Origin: Methylobacterium bullatum
Lineage (GTDB): Bacteria; Pseudomonadota; Alphaproteobacteria; Rhizobiales; Beijerinckiaceae
Assembly: GCA_902712845.1 (NCBI GenBank)
Contig: LR743504.1
Location: 2,764,001-2,828,000 of the forward strand
Direction: 5' to 3'
Length of the DNA stretch: 64,000 nt
Positions 31,463-40,395 of this stretch are shown here, in pieces. The translations under genes were made by a program, and so were the position numbers. A model generated the notes under the pieces. It did no database searches, was not told the DNA's origin, and was given only the letters and a program-made list of their open reading frames with translations. Position 1 is the first letter of the stretch. Each line of letters begins with the position of its first letter.

Positions 31463-32331
31463 CGGCGCCCGAGAGAACGCCCCAGGAGCAGACGCCGGAC
31501 ATCGTCTACCGCCCGCGCGGCCGCGTGCCCGGCACGATGGCGGGTGCCCATCGCGGCCGTGATGCCGGCGGTCTCGGCACCTTCCGCGATCAGGTGCCGT
31601 TCCTGCGCATGCCGGATGCCCGCCGCATCGACGTCCGCGCCACCCTCCGCGACCCGTTCGAGGGCACCTATGTCCGGCGGTTCGAGAGCCGCACGGCGCT
31701 AGAAGTCTGGGCGCTGGTCGATCTCTCCGCCTCCATGCGCTTCACCGGCGAGGCGGACAGGATGGGGCTCGTCTCGTCCTTCTGCGGCTGCCTCGCCGCC
31801 TCGGCCACGCGCATCGGCGACGCTTTCGGCCTGATCGGCTGCGATGCCGCCCTGCGGGAGGACGTGTTCCTGCCCGCGAGCCGTCGCCGCAGCATGGCCG
31901 GCGACGTGGTCTCCCGGCTGACCGACGCCGCCTGTACCGGCGACCGCGCGGATGGGATGGGGCAAGCGGCCCGCCGCCTCGTCGGCCGTCCCAAGATCGT
32001 GTTCCTGGTCTCCGACTTCCGCTGGCCAGAGGCACTCATCGCCGAGACCTTCGCGAGTCTGTCGCGTCACGACCTCGTGCCCGTCGTCCTGGCCGATTCC
32101 GCCGAGGACGACGATCTGCCCGAATGGGGCCTGATGGAGCTCGACGATCTCGAAGGCGCCGGCCGCCGCGTGGTCTTCATGCGCCCCGGCCTGCGCCGCC
32201 GCTGGATCGCGCGCGAAGCCGAGCGGGCCGAGACCCTGCGCCGGATCGCCTCCACCTACGGTCGTTCGCCCTTCCGCCTCGCGGGCCGCTTCGACCCCGA
32301 CGCGATCAGCCGCCACCTCCTGGCGAGTTGA
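31459..32331 (+). CDS. mxaS: MxaS, DUF58/VWA-like maturation protein
   Basis: A 290-residue protein read from a GTG start that overlaps the mxaR stop by four bases. After a short N-terminus it has DVRATLRDPFEGTYVRRFESRT, a DUF58 signature, and then a von Willebrand-like strand ending VDLSASMRFTG, a degenerate MIDAS (D-x-S-x-S). DUF58 proteins are regular companions of MoxR ATPases. It is cytoplasmic or membrane-associated, with no helix predicted. It belongs to the RSACKL set needed for calcium insertion into methanol dehydrogenase. Eight bp separate it from mxaA. Confidence 0.95.
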   Translation: MTAPERTPQEQTPDIVYRPRGRVPGTMAGAHRGRDAGGLGTFRDQVPFLRMPDARRIDVRATLRDPFEGTYVRRFESRTALEVWALVDLSASMRFTGEADRMGLVSSFCGCLAASATRIGDAFGLIGCDAALREDVFLPASRRRSMAGDVVSRLTDAACTGDRADGMGQAARRLVGRPKIVFLVSDFRWPEALIAETFASLSRHDLVPVVLADSAEDDDLPEWGLMELDDLEGAGRRVVFMRPGLRRRWIAREAERAETLRRIASTYGRSPFRLAGRFDPDAISRHLLAS

Positions 32332-32339
32332 GGCATCCC

Positions 32340-33260
32340 ATGCGCCGCCTCGCCCCGCTCCTGTTCCTGCTCTGCTCGTCGCTCACCGCCCAGTCCCAGG
32401 TGCGGACCGTCGAGGTGCGCACGCCGCGCCCGTTCGGCTACTTCCTCGGCGATCTCGTCCGCGCTCAGGTCGATATCGTGGTCGAGCCGGGCTTTGCCCT
32501 GCAGGCCGCCTCGCTGCCCCAGCCCGGCGCGATCACCTATTGGCTCGACCTTCGCACCGTCGCGGTCACGCAAGCATCCGCGGGCGGCAGCAGCCGGGTG
32601 CGCCTCGATCTCACCTATCAGAACTTCTACGCCGCCCTCGATGCGCGCGCCCTCGAGATCCCCGGCTTCGTCGTCACCTTCGTGAGCGATACGGACAAGG
32701 GCGCGACCACGGCCAAGGCCCAGGTCCCGCCCTGGTCGTTCAACATCTCGCCCCTGCGCGAGGTCCAGCCGCCGGCCCGCGAAGACCCGAAGACCTACCT
32801 GCGTCCGGACGGGCGGGTCGCCTCTCTCGACACGCAACCCCTCGTCGTCGGAAGTGCCGGCTTCATGGCCATGGCCCTGCTGGCCTTCGCGGGTCTCGCC
32901 TGGGACCGGACATGGTGGCCCTTCGCCAAACGCGGAGGAAGGGCCTTCGCGGCGTGCCTGCGCCGCCTGCGCGCCCTCGCCGGACGGAGAGACGACGAGG
33001 CGGCCTACGAGACCGCCCTTCTCGCGCTTCACCGGGCGCTGGACGAAACCGACGGGCGCAGGGTCCTGGCCGACGACCTGCCGGCCTTCCTCACCCGCCA
33101 CCCCGCCTATACGCGGGAACGGGCCGGCCTCGCCGCCTTCCTCGACGCCTCGCGCCACAGCTTCTTCGGACCCGGTCCGGCCGCCGCCATGCGGCGCCTG
33201 CCGCTGGCCGACATCGTGGCCCTGACCCGGAAACTCACCGCCATCGAGCGGGAATCATGA
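32340..33260 (+). CDS. mxaA: MxaA, calcium-insertion/maturation protein
   Basis: A 306-residue envelope protein with signal LAPLLFLLCSSLTAQSQ, a periplasmic beta-rich domain (VEVRTPRPFGYFLGDLVRAQVDI), one transmembrane helix at about residues 177-197 (LVVGSAGFMAMALLAFAGLAW) and a cytoplasmic helical tail with a RHSFFG motif. mxaA mutants of M. extorquens make calcium-free inactive enzyme, which fits a role in metal insertion together with MxaK and MxaL. 57 bp separate it from mxaC. Confidence 0.95.
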   Translation: MRRLAPLLFLLCSSLTAQSQVRTVEVRTPRPFGYFLGDLVRAQVDIVVEPGFALQAASLPQPGAITYWLDLRTVAVTQASAGGSSRVRLDLTYQNFYAALDARALEIPGFVVTFVSDTDKGATTAKAQVPPWSFNISPLREVQPPAREDPKTYLRPDGRVASLDTQPLVVGSAGFMAMALLAFAGLAWDRTWWPFAKRGGRAFAACLRRLRALAGRRDDEAAYETALLALHRALDETDGRRVLADDLPAFLTRHPAYTRERAGLAAFLDASRHSFFGPGPAAAMRRLPLADIVALTRKLTAIERES

Positions 33261-33317
33261 ACGAGCCGAAAACCCGTCCGATGGCGGTCGAATCATGGGT
33301 CTGATGGCGGTGGTGTC

Positions 33318-34358
33318 ATGCGCCTGATGGCGGATTTTCCCTGGGTGCTCTGGCTGCTGCCGTTGGCGCTGCTGCCGCTCGCCGCGTCGAGCCAGCGGGT
33401 CACCCCGCTGTCCAGCATCGCGGCCAGCCCCGTCGACGGCCTGTCGCGCCTCATCGGCTGGGGCCTGCGCCTCGCCGGCATCCTCGCCATCGCCGGCCTC
33501 GTCGTCGCCCTGTCCGGCCCTTATCGCCAGGGCGAGACCATCACCCGGACGGGCATCGGCGCCCAGGTCTCGATCCTGGTCGATCGCTCTGGCAGCATGA
33601 ACGAGACCTTCGCCGGATTGCAGCCCTCCGGTGCCGAGGAATCGAAGGCGGCGGCCTCGCGCCGGCTGCTCGGCGAGTTCGTCGGCAGCCGCGCCCATGA
33701 CCAGTTCGCCGTCTCGGCCTTCTCCACCGCCCCCATGCTGGTATTGCCGATGACCGACAGGCACGAGGCGGTCCGCGCGGCCATCGCCGCCATCGACCGG
33801 CCGGGCCTCGACTACACCAACGTGGCGCGCGGCCTCGGCATGGCACTCTCACAGTTCGGCGCCAGTACCGCCAACGTCTCGCGCGCCCTGCTCATCGTCT
33901 CCGACGGCGCGGCGGTGATCGATCCCCGCGTGCAGGGGACGTTGCGCGCCGAATTCGCGCGACTTCGCCCGAACCTCTACTGGCTGTTCCTGCGGACGAA
34001 AGGCTCGCCCTCCATCTCCGACAGGCCGTCGGGCGAGGACACCCCTCAGGCCGCGCCCGAACGGCATCTCGACCTGTTCTTCAAGAGCCTTGGGACACCC
34101 TACCGCGCCTTCGAGGCCGAGGGCGCCGAGGCGGTGGCCGATGCCATCGGGCAGATCGAGCGCCTGGAGCGCGACCCGATCCCCTATATCGAGCGGCGGC
34201 CACGCCGGGATCTCGCAGGATGGGCCTATGGAATCAGCGTATTGGGCTTGATCCTACTCGTCGCGGCCAAGCTCGCCGAGGCGGATCTACGCTTGCGCCG
34301 GCCGGCGGTTTCCGCCTCCGCCGCGCCGGCTCCCCAGCCGCAGAGGCTCGCCGCATGA
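33318..34358 (+). CDS. mxaC: MxaC, VWA-domain membrane protein
   Basis: A 346-residue protein with N-terminal hydrophobic segments (VLWLLPLALLPLAA; LRLAGILAIAGLVVALSG), a periplasmic VWA domain with an intact MIDAS (ILVDRSGSMNE, plus VSDGA later) and a C-terminal transmembrane helix (AYGISVLGLILLVAAKLAEA). It probably forms a membrane complex with MxaL and the ATPase MxaR. Its stop overlaps the mxaK ATG (ATGA), so the two are coupled. Confidence 0.96.
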   Translation: MRLMADFPWVLWLLPLALLPLAASSQRVTPLSSIAASPVDGLSRLIGWGLRLAGILAIAGLVVALSGPYRQGETITRTGIGAQVSILVDRSGSMNETFAGLQPSGAEESKAAASRRLLGEFVGSRAHDQFAVSAFSTAPMLVLPMTDRHEAVRAAIAAIDRPGLDYTNVARGLGMALSQFGASTANVSRALLIVSDGAAVIDPRVQGTLRAEFARLRPNLYWLFLRTKGSPSISDRPSGEDTPQAAPERHLDLFFKSLGTPYRAFEAEGAEAVADAIGQIERLERDPIPYIERRPRRDLAGWAYGISVLGLILLVAAKLAEADLRLRRPAVSASAAPAPQPQRLAA

Positions 34359-35107
34359 AGGCGTTCTTAAAACCAATATCGCCGCAGCGCGCCAACCCTC
34401 CCCCCTCTGCGGGGGAGGGTGGTCGCGGAGCGACCGGGAGAGGGGGCGACCTCTCCGGACAGCGCGCTCCCCTCTCCCGACCCTCGCTCACGCGAGGGCC
34501 ACCCTCTCCCGCAAAGGGGAGAGGGGGAACCGGTGCCGGACTGGGCAATGCCCTGCGCCGCGCCCGCCCGCACCTCCTCCTCGCCCTGCCGATCCTGCTG
34601 CTTCTCGTGGCCCTCGGCTTCGGCGCAGCGGCTTGGCGGGCTGCACGCGACAACGCCGCGATCGCGGCTCTCGCCGCCGGCAAGGACGTCCCGGTCTCCC
34701 TCGACGCCCCGGCTCCGCTCCTGCTGGCGCGGGTGCAGCATCTCGCCCGCCGGGGCGTGACCGAGGAGATCGAGCCGCTGATCGAATCCCTCGACCGCCG
34801 GGGCGAGACCGACCTCTCCGCGCGCGCCCGCTATGCCTTGGGCAATGCCCGCCTGCGCCAAGCCTTCGACCATCTGGAACGGAGCAACCTCGATCCGGCC
34901 GGACCGCTCATCACCTTGGCCCGTCAGGATTATCGGCGCGCGCTCCAGGGACGGCCGGACCTGTGGGACGCCAAGTTCAACCTCGACGTGGCCTCGCGCC
35001 TGCTCCGCGACTTTCCCGAATTCGACCGCAAGACCGGAGACGAGTTGAAGGCCGAGCCGAAGAAGATCTGGACCGAAATCCCCGGCCAGCCGCGGGGCGA
35101 ACCGTGA
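34355..35107 (+). CDS. mxaK: MxaK with repeat-derived N-terminal insertion
   Basis: A 250-residue membrane-anchored maturation protein. The ATG overlaps the mxaC stop and there is no later in-frame Met before the transmembrane helix (LLLALPILLLLVALGFGAAAW, about 73-93), so this start stands. The segment from about residue 14 to 58 is encoded entirely by a 132-bp palindromic element and is Gly/Pro/Arg/Ser-rich (PPSAGEGGRGATG, SLTRGPPSPAKG). After the helix come helical, TPR-like stretches (RYALGNARLRQAFDHLE). It works with MxaA and MxaL in calcium insertion. The stop overlaps the mxaL GTG. Confidence 0.93.
   Translation: MKAFLKPISPQRANPPPSAGEGGRGATGRGGDLSGQRAPLSRPSLTRGPPSPAKGRGGTGAGLGNALRRARPHLLLALPILLLLVALGFGAAAWRAARDNAAIAALAAGKDVPVSLDAPAPLLLARVQHLARRGVTEEIEPLIESLDRRGETDLSARARYALGNARLRQAFDHLERSNLDPAGPLITLARQDYRRALQGRPDLWDAKFNLDVASRLLRDFPEFDRKTGDELKAEPKKIWTEIPGQPRGEP
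34396..34527. repeat. 132-bp palindromic element inside the mxaK coding region
   Basis: Four hairpins in a row: CCCTCCCCC/GGGGGAGGG, GGTCGC/GCGACC, CCCTCGC/GCGAGGG and CCCTCTCCC/GGGGAGAGGG. The outer arms can also pair with each other. The length is a multiple of three and the reading frame stays open throughout. Confidence 0.82.
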
Positions 35108-36093
35108 GTGCGCCCGGCCTCGTCCGGCGAAACCTGCGCGACCGGCGGTTCCAGCTCCTGGCCGCTGCACTGGCCCTCGTGGCGCTCACCTTTGTGGCTC
35201 GCCCCCTGCCGCTGACCCGCAACGGCGTCGAGATTCTCGCAATCCTCGACATCACCGGCAGCATGAATGTGCGCGATTACGTCGGGGCGGACGGCAAACC
35301 CGAAAGCCGCCTGGAGACGGCCAAGGCGGCCCTGCGCGAACTCGTCACCTCGCTGCCCTGCGGGTCGCGGGTGGCACTGGGCCTGTTCACCGAGCGCCGG
35401 CCGTTCCTCCTGTTCACCCCCATCGAAGTCTGCGCCGATTTCGCCCCCCTCGACGGGGCGCTGAGCGCCCTGGATTGGCGTATGGCCTGGGAAGGCGACA
35501 GCCGCATCTCGGCCGGCCTGTTTCGCTCTGTGGAGATGGCGGCCGGTCTCGGCACCGACCTCGTCTTCATCACCGATGGTCAGGAAGCGCCGCCCCTGCC
35601 CAGCACCGGCGGCCCCACCTTCGACGGAAAGCCGGGCGCCGTGCGCGGGCTCATCGTCGGCGCGGGGGCCTACGCCCTGTCGCCGATCCCGCGCTACAAC
35701 GATCGCGGCCGTGAGACCGGCTTCTACGGATCGGGCGACGTCCAGCAGGAGAACCGGTTCGGGCCGCCCCCCGCCGATGCCGAGAGCCGCGAGGGCTACA
35801 ACCCGCGCAATGCCCCCTTCGGCGCCGCGGCGGCCTCGGGCACCGAGCACCTCTCCTCCGTGCGCGAGCCCTACCTCAAGACCCTCGCTCAGGCGACGGG
35901 CCTGACCTACGCCCATCTCGACGGCCCTGCCGGGCTCGGCCCCGCGCTGGTCCGCGCGGCGACCCCGCGCCCGCTCCCGGGCAGCCTCGACCTGCGCCCC
36001 GTCTTCGGCGGGATCGCCCTCGCGCTGATCCTCGCCGTCTTCGCCGGCCCTCTGTTCGGGGCCGGCCGTTTTGTCCTGCTGAAAAAGGTCTGA
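35104..36093 (+). CDS. mxaL: MxaL, VWA-domain membrane protein
   Basis: A 329-residue protein translated from a GTG overlapping the mxaK stop by four bases. It has an N-terminal helix (FQLLAAALALVALTFVARPL), a VWA domain with MIDAS LDITGSMNVRDY and a later FITDGQE, and a C-terminal helix (GGIALALILAVFAGPLFGAG). It is the second VWA partner of MxaR. With MxaA and MxaK it is required for calcium incorporation into MxaF. mxaD follows after 3 bp. Confidence 0.95.
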   Translation: MSAPGLVRRNLRDRRFQLLAAALALVALTFVARPLPLTRNGVEILAILDITGSMNVRDYVGADGKPESRLETAKAALRELVTSLPCGSRVALGLFTERRPFLLFTPIEVCADFAPLDGALSALDWRMAWEGDSRISAGLFRSVEMAAGLGTDLVFITDGQEAPPLPSTGGPTFDGKPGAVRGLIVGAGAYALSPIPRYNDRGRETGFYGSGDVQQENRFGPPPADAESREGYNPRNAPFGAAAASGTEHLSSVREPYLKTLAQATGLTYAHLDGPAGLGPALVRAATPRPLPGSLDLRPVFGGIALALILAVFAGPLFGAGRFVLLKKV

Positions 36094-36096
36094 TCG

Positions 36097-36648
36097 ATGC
36101 GTTTTGCCCTGCCGTCTGCGTTCCTCGCTCCCCTGGCAGCCACCGCCTTCCTCGCGACCACGGCCCTCGCGCACGGCCCGACGCCGCAGAAGGTGGATCA
36201 GTCCATCACCGTCGCGGCGAAGCCCGATGCCGTCTGGGCCGTGGTCGGCGACTTCGCCGGCGTCTCGAACTGGCATCCGGACGTGGCGAAAAGCGCCGGC
36301 ACCGGCGGCAACGCCTCGGGCGGTCGTCGCACGCTGACCCTGAAGAACGGCGGCACCCTCGACGAAGGCCTCGACGAGTGGGACGCGGCCAAGCGCAGCT
36401 ATTCCTACCGTCTCGGCGATGCCGACCTGAAGGCGCTGCCGGTCTCGTCCTACTCGGCGACGCTCACCGTCACGCCGGAGGGCGAGGGCTCGAAGGTCGA
36501 GTGGCTCGGCCGCTTCTATCGCGGCGACACCGGCAACGAGCCGCCGGAGGAGCTCAGCGATGCCGCCGGCAAGGATGCGATGAACCTCTATTTCAGCAAC
36601 GGGCTCAAGGGTCTGAAAGCGCGCCTGGAGGGCAAGGGGGCGCGATGA
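36097..36648 (+). CDS. mxaD: MxaD, SRPBCC-type periplasmic protein
   Basis: A 183-residue protein with a signal peptide (LAPLAATAFLATTALA, then HGPTPQ) and a START/SRPBCC-like fold: ITVAAKPDAVWAVVGDFAGVSNWHPDV at the start, and a C-terminal helix beginning DAMNLYFSNGLKGLK. In M. extorquens MxaD is a periplasmic protein that stimulates electron transfer between methanol dehydrogenase and cytochrome cL. Its stop overlaps the mxaE start (ATGA). Confidence 0.95.
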   Translation: MRFALPSAFLAPLAATAFLATTALAHGPTPQKVDQSITVAAKPDAVWAVVGDFAGVSNWHPDVAKSAGTGGNASGGRRTLTLKNGGTLDEGLDEWDAAKRSYSYRLGDADLKALPVSSYSATLTVTPEGEGSKVEWLGRFYRGDTGNEPPEELSDAAGKDAMNLYFSNGLKGLKARLEGKGAR

Positions 36649-37598
36649 ATCCTCTGCGCCCGATGCTCCTTGCCGGTCTCGTCCTGACGCTCTCCAACCC
36701 TCGGGTGGAGGCCGGACCCGTCTATGTGGCGAGCCAGGGAGCCGGCACGCTGAGCCGGATCGAGGCCGGGGCCACCAAAGTCGCGGCCACCATCGCGGTG
36801 GGGCAGGGGATCGCGCAGGTGTCCGCCGGACCGAACGGCCGCCTCTATCTGAGCCAACCGGACCACGCGGGGATCGACGTGGTCGACGGGCGAACCGGTG
36901 TCGTCCTGCGGCGGCTGCCGTTCTCGGGCCAGGCCTTCGGCATCGCCGCCTCGGCGGATGGGGCGAGCCTCTTCGTCGGCGACTGGGCCGGGGGGCGGGT
37001 GGTACGTCTCTCCGCCGAGACCGGCGCCATCGAAAGAACCTGCGCCGTGGGCAAGGACCCGGCCGGCCTCGTCCTGGATCGGCGGGGCCGGCTCTACGTG
37101 GCCGACCGCGAGAGCCGGCAGGTGAGTGTCATCGATACCGCGCGTATGGAGCGGGTGGCGATGGTGCCGGTGGGCGAGGGGCCGTTCGCCCTCGGGCTGA
37201 GCCCGGGCGAAGACAGGCTCTACGTGGGCAATGTCCGCAGCGGCGACGTCAGCGTCGTCGACACGGGCAGCTTGACGGTGACGACCACGGTGAGGATCGG
37301 CGGCATGCCCTACGGCGTCGCGACCAGCGAGGATGGCAGCCTCGTCCTCGTCACCAACCAGCAGGCGGGCACCGTGGCGGTGCTCGACTCGGGCAGCCTC
37401 GGCCTCAAGGCGACGATCCCTGTCGGGCGCTACCCCGAAGGGATCGCCGTCGATGGGGCCTTCGCCTATGTGGCGAACTGGTTCTCGGATTCGGTCTCGG
37501 TCATCGACCTGAAGTCGCTGACGGAAACCGCCCGCATCCCCGTGGCGGAGGGGCCACGCAGCCTCGCCGTCGGCGCGAACCCGGAGGCGGTGCGATGA
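36645..37598 (+). CDS. mxaE: MxaE, exported YVTN-type beta-propeller protein
   Basis: A 317-residue protein with a signal sequence (LLAGLVLTLSNPRVEA, then GPVYVAS) and about seven NHL/YVTN-like blades, seen as recurring strands such as LYVADRESRQVSVIDTARM, LYVGNVRSGDVSVVDTGSL and AYVANWFSDSVSVIDLKSL. It is predicted to be periplasmic. The assignment to mxaE rests on its place between mxaD and mxaH and on size; the biochemical role is not known. Four-base overlaps link it to mxaD and mxaH. Confidence 0.85.
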   Translation: MNPLRPMLLAGLVLTLSNPRVEAGPVYVASQGAGTLSRIEAGATKVAATIAVGQGIAQVSAGPNGRLYLSQPDHAGIDVVDGRTGVVLRRLPFSGQAFGIAASADGASLFVGDWAGGRVVRLSAETGAIERTCAVGKDPAGLVLDRRGRLYVADRESRQVSVIDTARMERVAMVPVGEGPFALGLSPGEDRLYVGNVRSGDVSVVDTGSLTVTTTVRIGGMPYGVATSEDGSLVLVTNQQAGTVAVLDSGSLGLKATIPVGRYPEGIAVDGAFAYVANWFSDSVSVIDLKSLTETARIPVAEGPRSLAVGANPEAVR

Positions 37599-38125
37599 AA
37601 CGGATCAGCCACGCGATCCTGTGCCTCCCCCTCGCCCTGGCAGCCTGCGACAAGGGTGACGAGGCCGGCAACGAGGCCGCGAGCACCGGGGATCAGGCCC
37701 TCGTCGCCACGAAATCCGATGCCGACGTTCCGACCTGGCTCTCGCATACGGACCCGACCGAGCCGGCGCGGTGGCTCGCGAGCCGCGAGATCGGCAGGCC
37801 CGCCGCGGAGGTGGGCTCGCAGACCGAGCATCTCCGCCACAGCCTCGCCCGCGCCAAGGCGGTCTTCATCGAGGATCCGCGCATGATGGCCAACCGCATC
37901 GTCCAGCTCGGCGAGATGCTGGCCGAGGCGGGAAAGCCCGAACCCTATGCCGATCTTCTCGACGGGCTGGAGGAGGTCGCCGCCGCCACCCACCGCAAGC
38001 AGCTCTTCGGCGAGATGTGCCAGCACTATTACAACACGCGCCAGCAGGGAGCCGACCGGGCGACCGCCCTCACGCGGCTGAAGGAGCGCTACTCGCTCCA
38101 GGGCGAGGGACGCGTATCGCCGTGA
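37595..38125 (+). CDS. mxaH: MxaH, lipoprotein of the mxa cluster
   Basis: A 176-residue protein with a lipoprotein signal (ILCLPLALAAC, lipid-bearing Cys at about residue 18) and a negatively charged mature start (DKGDEAGNEAAS). The rest is mostly helical with PTWLSHTDPTEPARWLASRE and EMLAEAGKPEPYADLLDGL. The function is unknown. Position and size match mxaH of the E-H-B end of the cluster. It overlaps mxaE and mxaB by four bases each. Confidence 0.83.
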   Translation: MKRISHAILCLPLALAACDKGDEAGNEAASTGDQALVATKSDADVPTWLSHTDPTEPARWLASREIGRPAAEVGSQTEHLRHSLARAKAVFIEDPRMMANRIVQLGEMLAEAGKPEPYADLLDGLEEVAAATHRKQLFGEMCQHYYNTRQQGADRATALTRLKERYSLQGEGRVSP

Positions 38126-38757
38126 CCGCCGTTCTCGTGGTGGACGATCATCCCGTGGTCCTGCGCGGCTTCCGGCGCCTCATGGAGGATGCCGGTGTCG
38201 AGACCATCCACGAAGCCACCGACATCATGTCCGCCTACCGGATCTTCCACCGCCTGCGCCCGCCGATGGTGGTGGCCGACCTCCGCCTGCAGGGGGAGGG
38301 GCTGTCCGGCCTGTCGCTGATCCGGCGCATCCACACCCTCGCGCGGGAGACGCGCATCCTCGCCTTCAGCATGCACAACGACCCGGTCATCGTTTCGCGC
38401 GCCCTGGAGAGCGGCGCCATCGGCTACGTCTTCAAGGATGTTCGGACAGCGGAATTCCTCAAGGCCTTCGAAGCGGTACGCGCCGGGCGAAGCTACCTCG
38501 ATCACGACCTCGCGGTAGAGATCGCGGTGCTGCAGGCCGGAGCCCGCCGCTCGCCCCTGGCGGACCTGAGCAACCGAGAGCGTGAGATCCTTTCCCTCCT
38601 CAGCCGTGGGACCTCGTATCAGGGCATCGCCGACACATTGTCGATCAAGTACCGCACCGTCCTCAACACCTGTTCCGCCATGCGTCAGAAACTCGGGTTG
38701 AGGACCTTGGCCGATCTCATTCGCGTTGCCGTGGACCAGGAGAAACGGGTGCGCTGA
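38122..38757 (+). CDS. mxaB: MxaB, NarL/LuxR-type response regulator
   Basis: A 211-residue protein translated from a GTG that overlaps the mxaH stop. The receiver domain has VVDDHPVV, the phospho-accepting Asp in VVADLRL (about 56) and the Lys in YVFKDV. The C-terminal LuxR-type helix-turn-helix reads LSNREREILSLLSRGTSYQGIADTLSIKYRTV. MxaB is needed for transcription of methanol oxidation genes in M. extorquens. No kinase gene is in the window. Confidence 0.95.
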   Translation: MTAVLVVDDHPVVLRGFRRLMEDAGVETIHEATDIMSAYRIFHRLRPPMVVADLRLQGEGLSGLSLIRRIHTLARETRILAFSMHNDPVIVSRALESGAIGYVFKDVRTAEFLKAFEAVRAGRSYLDHDLAVEIAVLQAGARRSPLADLSNREREILSLLSRGTSYQGIADTLSIKYRTVLNTCSAMRQKLGLRTLADLIRVAVDQEKRVR

Positions 38758-38916
38758 ATCGCGTTCTCGACGCCCGGCGTATCGCCGATCCTTCGCCGTT
38801 CGCGAAGGATCGGTAGGCGACATCCGAATTGCGAACCACTCCAATTCGAGATCAATGTCCGCGCCGTGAGACGGGACACCCATTCTGCCCGGCTCCAGCG
38901 GAGCATTTCCCCGCAG

Positions 38917-40239
38917 ATGCAGGCGGCGTCCATCCTTGCAGACGAACAGACGGTTGTCGTGACCGCGATTCTGCTCGTCGTTTGCATGGGCCTGTGGGCA
39001 TCCGGCATCGTTGCCGAGGTGGTCACGGCGATGCTGTTCTTTGCCGCCGCGATGCTTCTGAAGCTCGCGCCTGCGTCGACTGTCTTTTCCGGCTTCTCCT
39101 CGTCGGCCTTCTGGCTCGTGCTGAGCGGGATGGTGGTCGGCCTCGCGATCACCCGGACCGGCCTCGGCACCCGCCTGGCGCGCAGCCTCGCCGGCCGACT
39201 ATCGGGCTCCTACACAGGCTTCATCGCCGCGGTCGTCACCCTGTCCTTTGCCCTTGCCTTCGTGATGCCCTCGAACCTCGGGCGCATTGCGCTAATGATC
39301 CCGGTGGTGCTGGCGCTCTGCGATGCATTCGGCCTGGGGGCCGGCCGGCCCGGCCGGACCGGGGCGGTTCTCGCGGTGGCTCTGGCGACGCCGCTGCTGT
39401 CCGCCGCGATCCTGCCTGCCAACGTGCCCAACCTCGTCATGGCTGGCACCGCAGAGACGCAATACGGCCTGCACCTCGCCTATCTGCCCTATCTTCTGCT
39501 CCACGCCCCCGTTCTCGCCGGCGTGAAGGGCATGATCCTGGTGGTAGCCATCGTGCGCTTGTTCCCAGACCTGATGAGCGCCGCCGCCGTGGATACGGAC
39601 GAGCCGGCGCCGGCATTCTCGCCGGAGGAGCGGCGACTTTCGATCATTCTTGGCCTGACCTTGGCCTTCTGGGTAACGGACAGCCTCCACCATATCGCCC
39701 CGGCCTGGGTCGGGTTGACGGCGGCGGTGATCTGCCTCCTTCCCCGCATCGGCGTATTGCCTGCAGAAGCCTTCGGCGCGGTGAACCTACGGACCTGCTT
39801 TTACGTGGCCGCGCTGCTGGGGCTGGTGGCGGTGGTCAACGAGACGGGCCTGGGCTCCAGGCTCGGCCATGCTCTGCTCGCGGTCGCGCCCCTGGAACCC
39901 GGAGCGTCGGCCCAGAATTTCGGCGTGCTGACGGCCATCGCGTCGCTCTTCGCGATCGTCGTCACTGCCAACGGCGCTCCGGCGCTCTACACGGCCTTGG
40001 CCGGCGAGATGTCGCGCGCGAGCGGACTGGACCTCGCCAACGTGGTGATGATCCAGGTCGTGGGATACTCAACTCTGTTCCTGCCCTACCAAGCCCCACC
40101 CATCGTGATGGCAATGGATCTGGGGCGGGTACCGCTCCGGTCGGCGACGATCCTGACCCTCGTAGTCGGTCTCGCATCACTCTTCGTCATCGCGCCGCTG
40201 GACTACCTCTGGTGGCACATCCTGGGTCGGTTTCCATAA
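38917..40239 (+). CDS. SLC13/DASS-family anion (dicarboxylate) transporter
   Basis: A 440-residue inner-membrane protein with 11-12 hydrophobic segments. GFSSSAFWLVLSGMVVGLAITRTGLG and the two proline-rich re-entrant motifs, FVMPSNLGRIALMIPVV and LFLPYQAPPIVMAM, fit the DASS/CitT group that carries di- or tricarboxylates or sulfate. ATG 38917 is used; a GTG at 38866 would add 17 residues. It is followed on the same strand by sdhCDAB, which makes succinate or another C4 acid a plausible but unproven substrate. Confidence 0.87.
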   Translation: MQAASILADEQTVVVTAILLVVCMGLWASGIVAEVVTAMLFFAAAMLLKLAPASTVFSGFSSSAFWLVLSGMVVGLAITRTGLGTRLARSLAGRLSGSYTGFIAAVVTLSFALAFVMPSNLGRIALMIPVVLALCDAFGLGAGRPGRTGAVLAVALATPLLSAAILPANVPNLVMAGTAETQYGLHLAYLPYLLLHAPVLAGVKGMILVVAIVRLFPDLMSAAAVDTDEPAPAFSPEERRLSIILGLTLAFWVTDSLHHIAPAWVGLTAAVICLLPRIGVLPAEAFGAVNLRTCFYVAALLGLVAVVNETGLGSRLGHALLAVAPLEPGASAQNFGVLTAIASLFAIVVTANGAPALYTALAGEMSRASGLDLANVVMIQVVGYSTLFLPYQAPPIVMAMDLGRVPLRSATILTLVVGLASLFVIAPLDYLWWHILGRFP

Positions 40240-40395
40240 GTGTGAGCCGAATGACGATCGGTTGAGTGTGTCACACCGCAATGCACATCGATACGGCTTG
40301 CGCATTGGCGCGTGGGCCGTACCCCTTTAGAGACGATCCAATCTGAGCAGCACCCCTGCTGGAATTGGCTCCACAGCGCCGAGGACTTTCGCAGA

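Noticed and set aside
34220..34354. Longer upstream start for MxaK at 34220
   Set aside because: It would lie deep inside mxaC in another frame. The ATGA overlap at 34355 is the standard coupling seen throughout this cluster.
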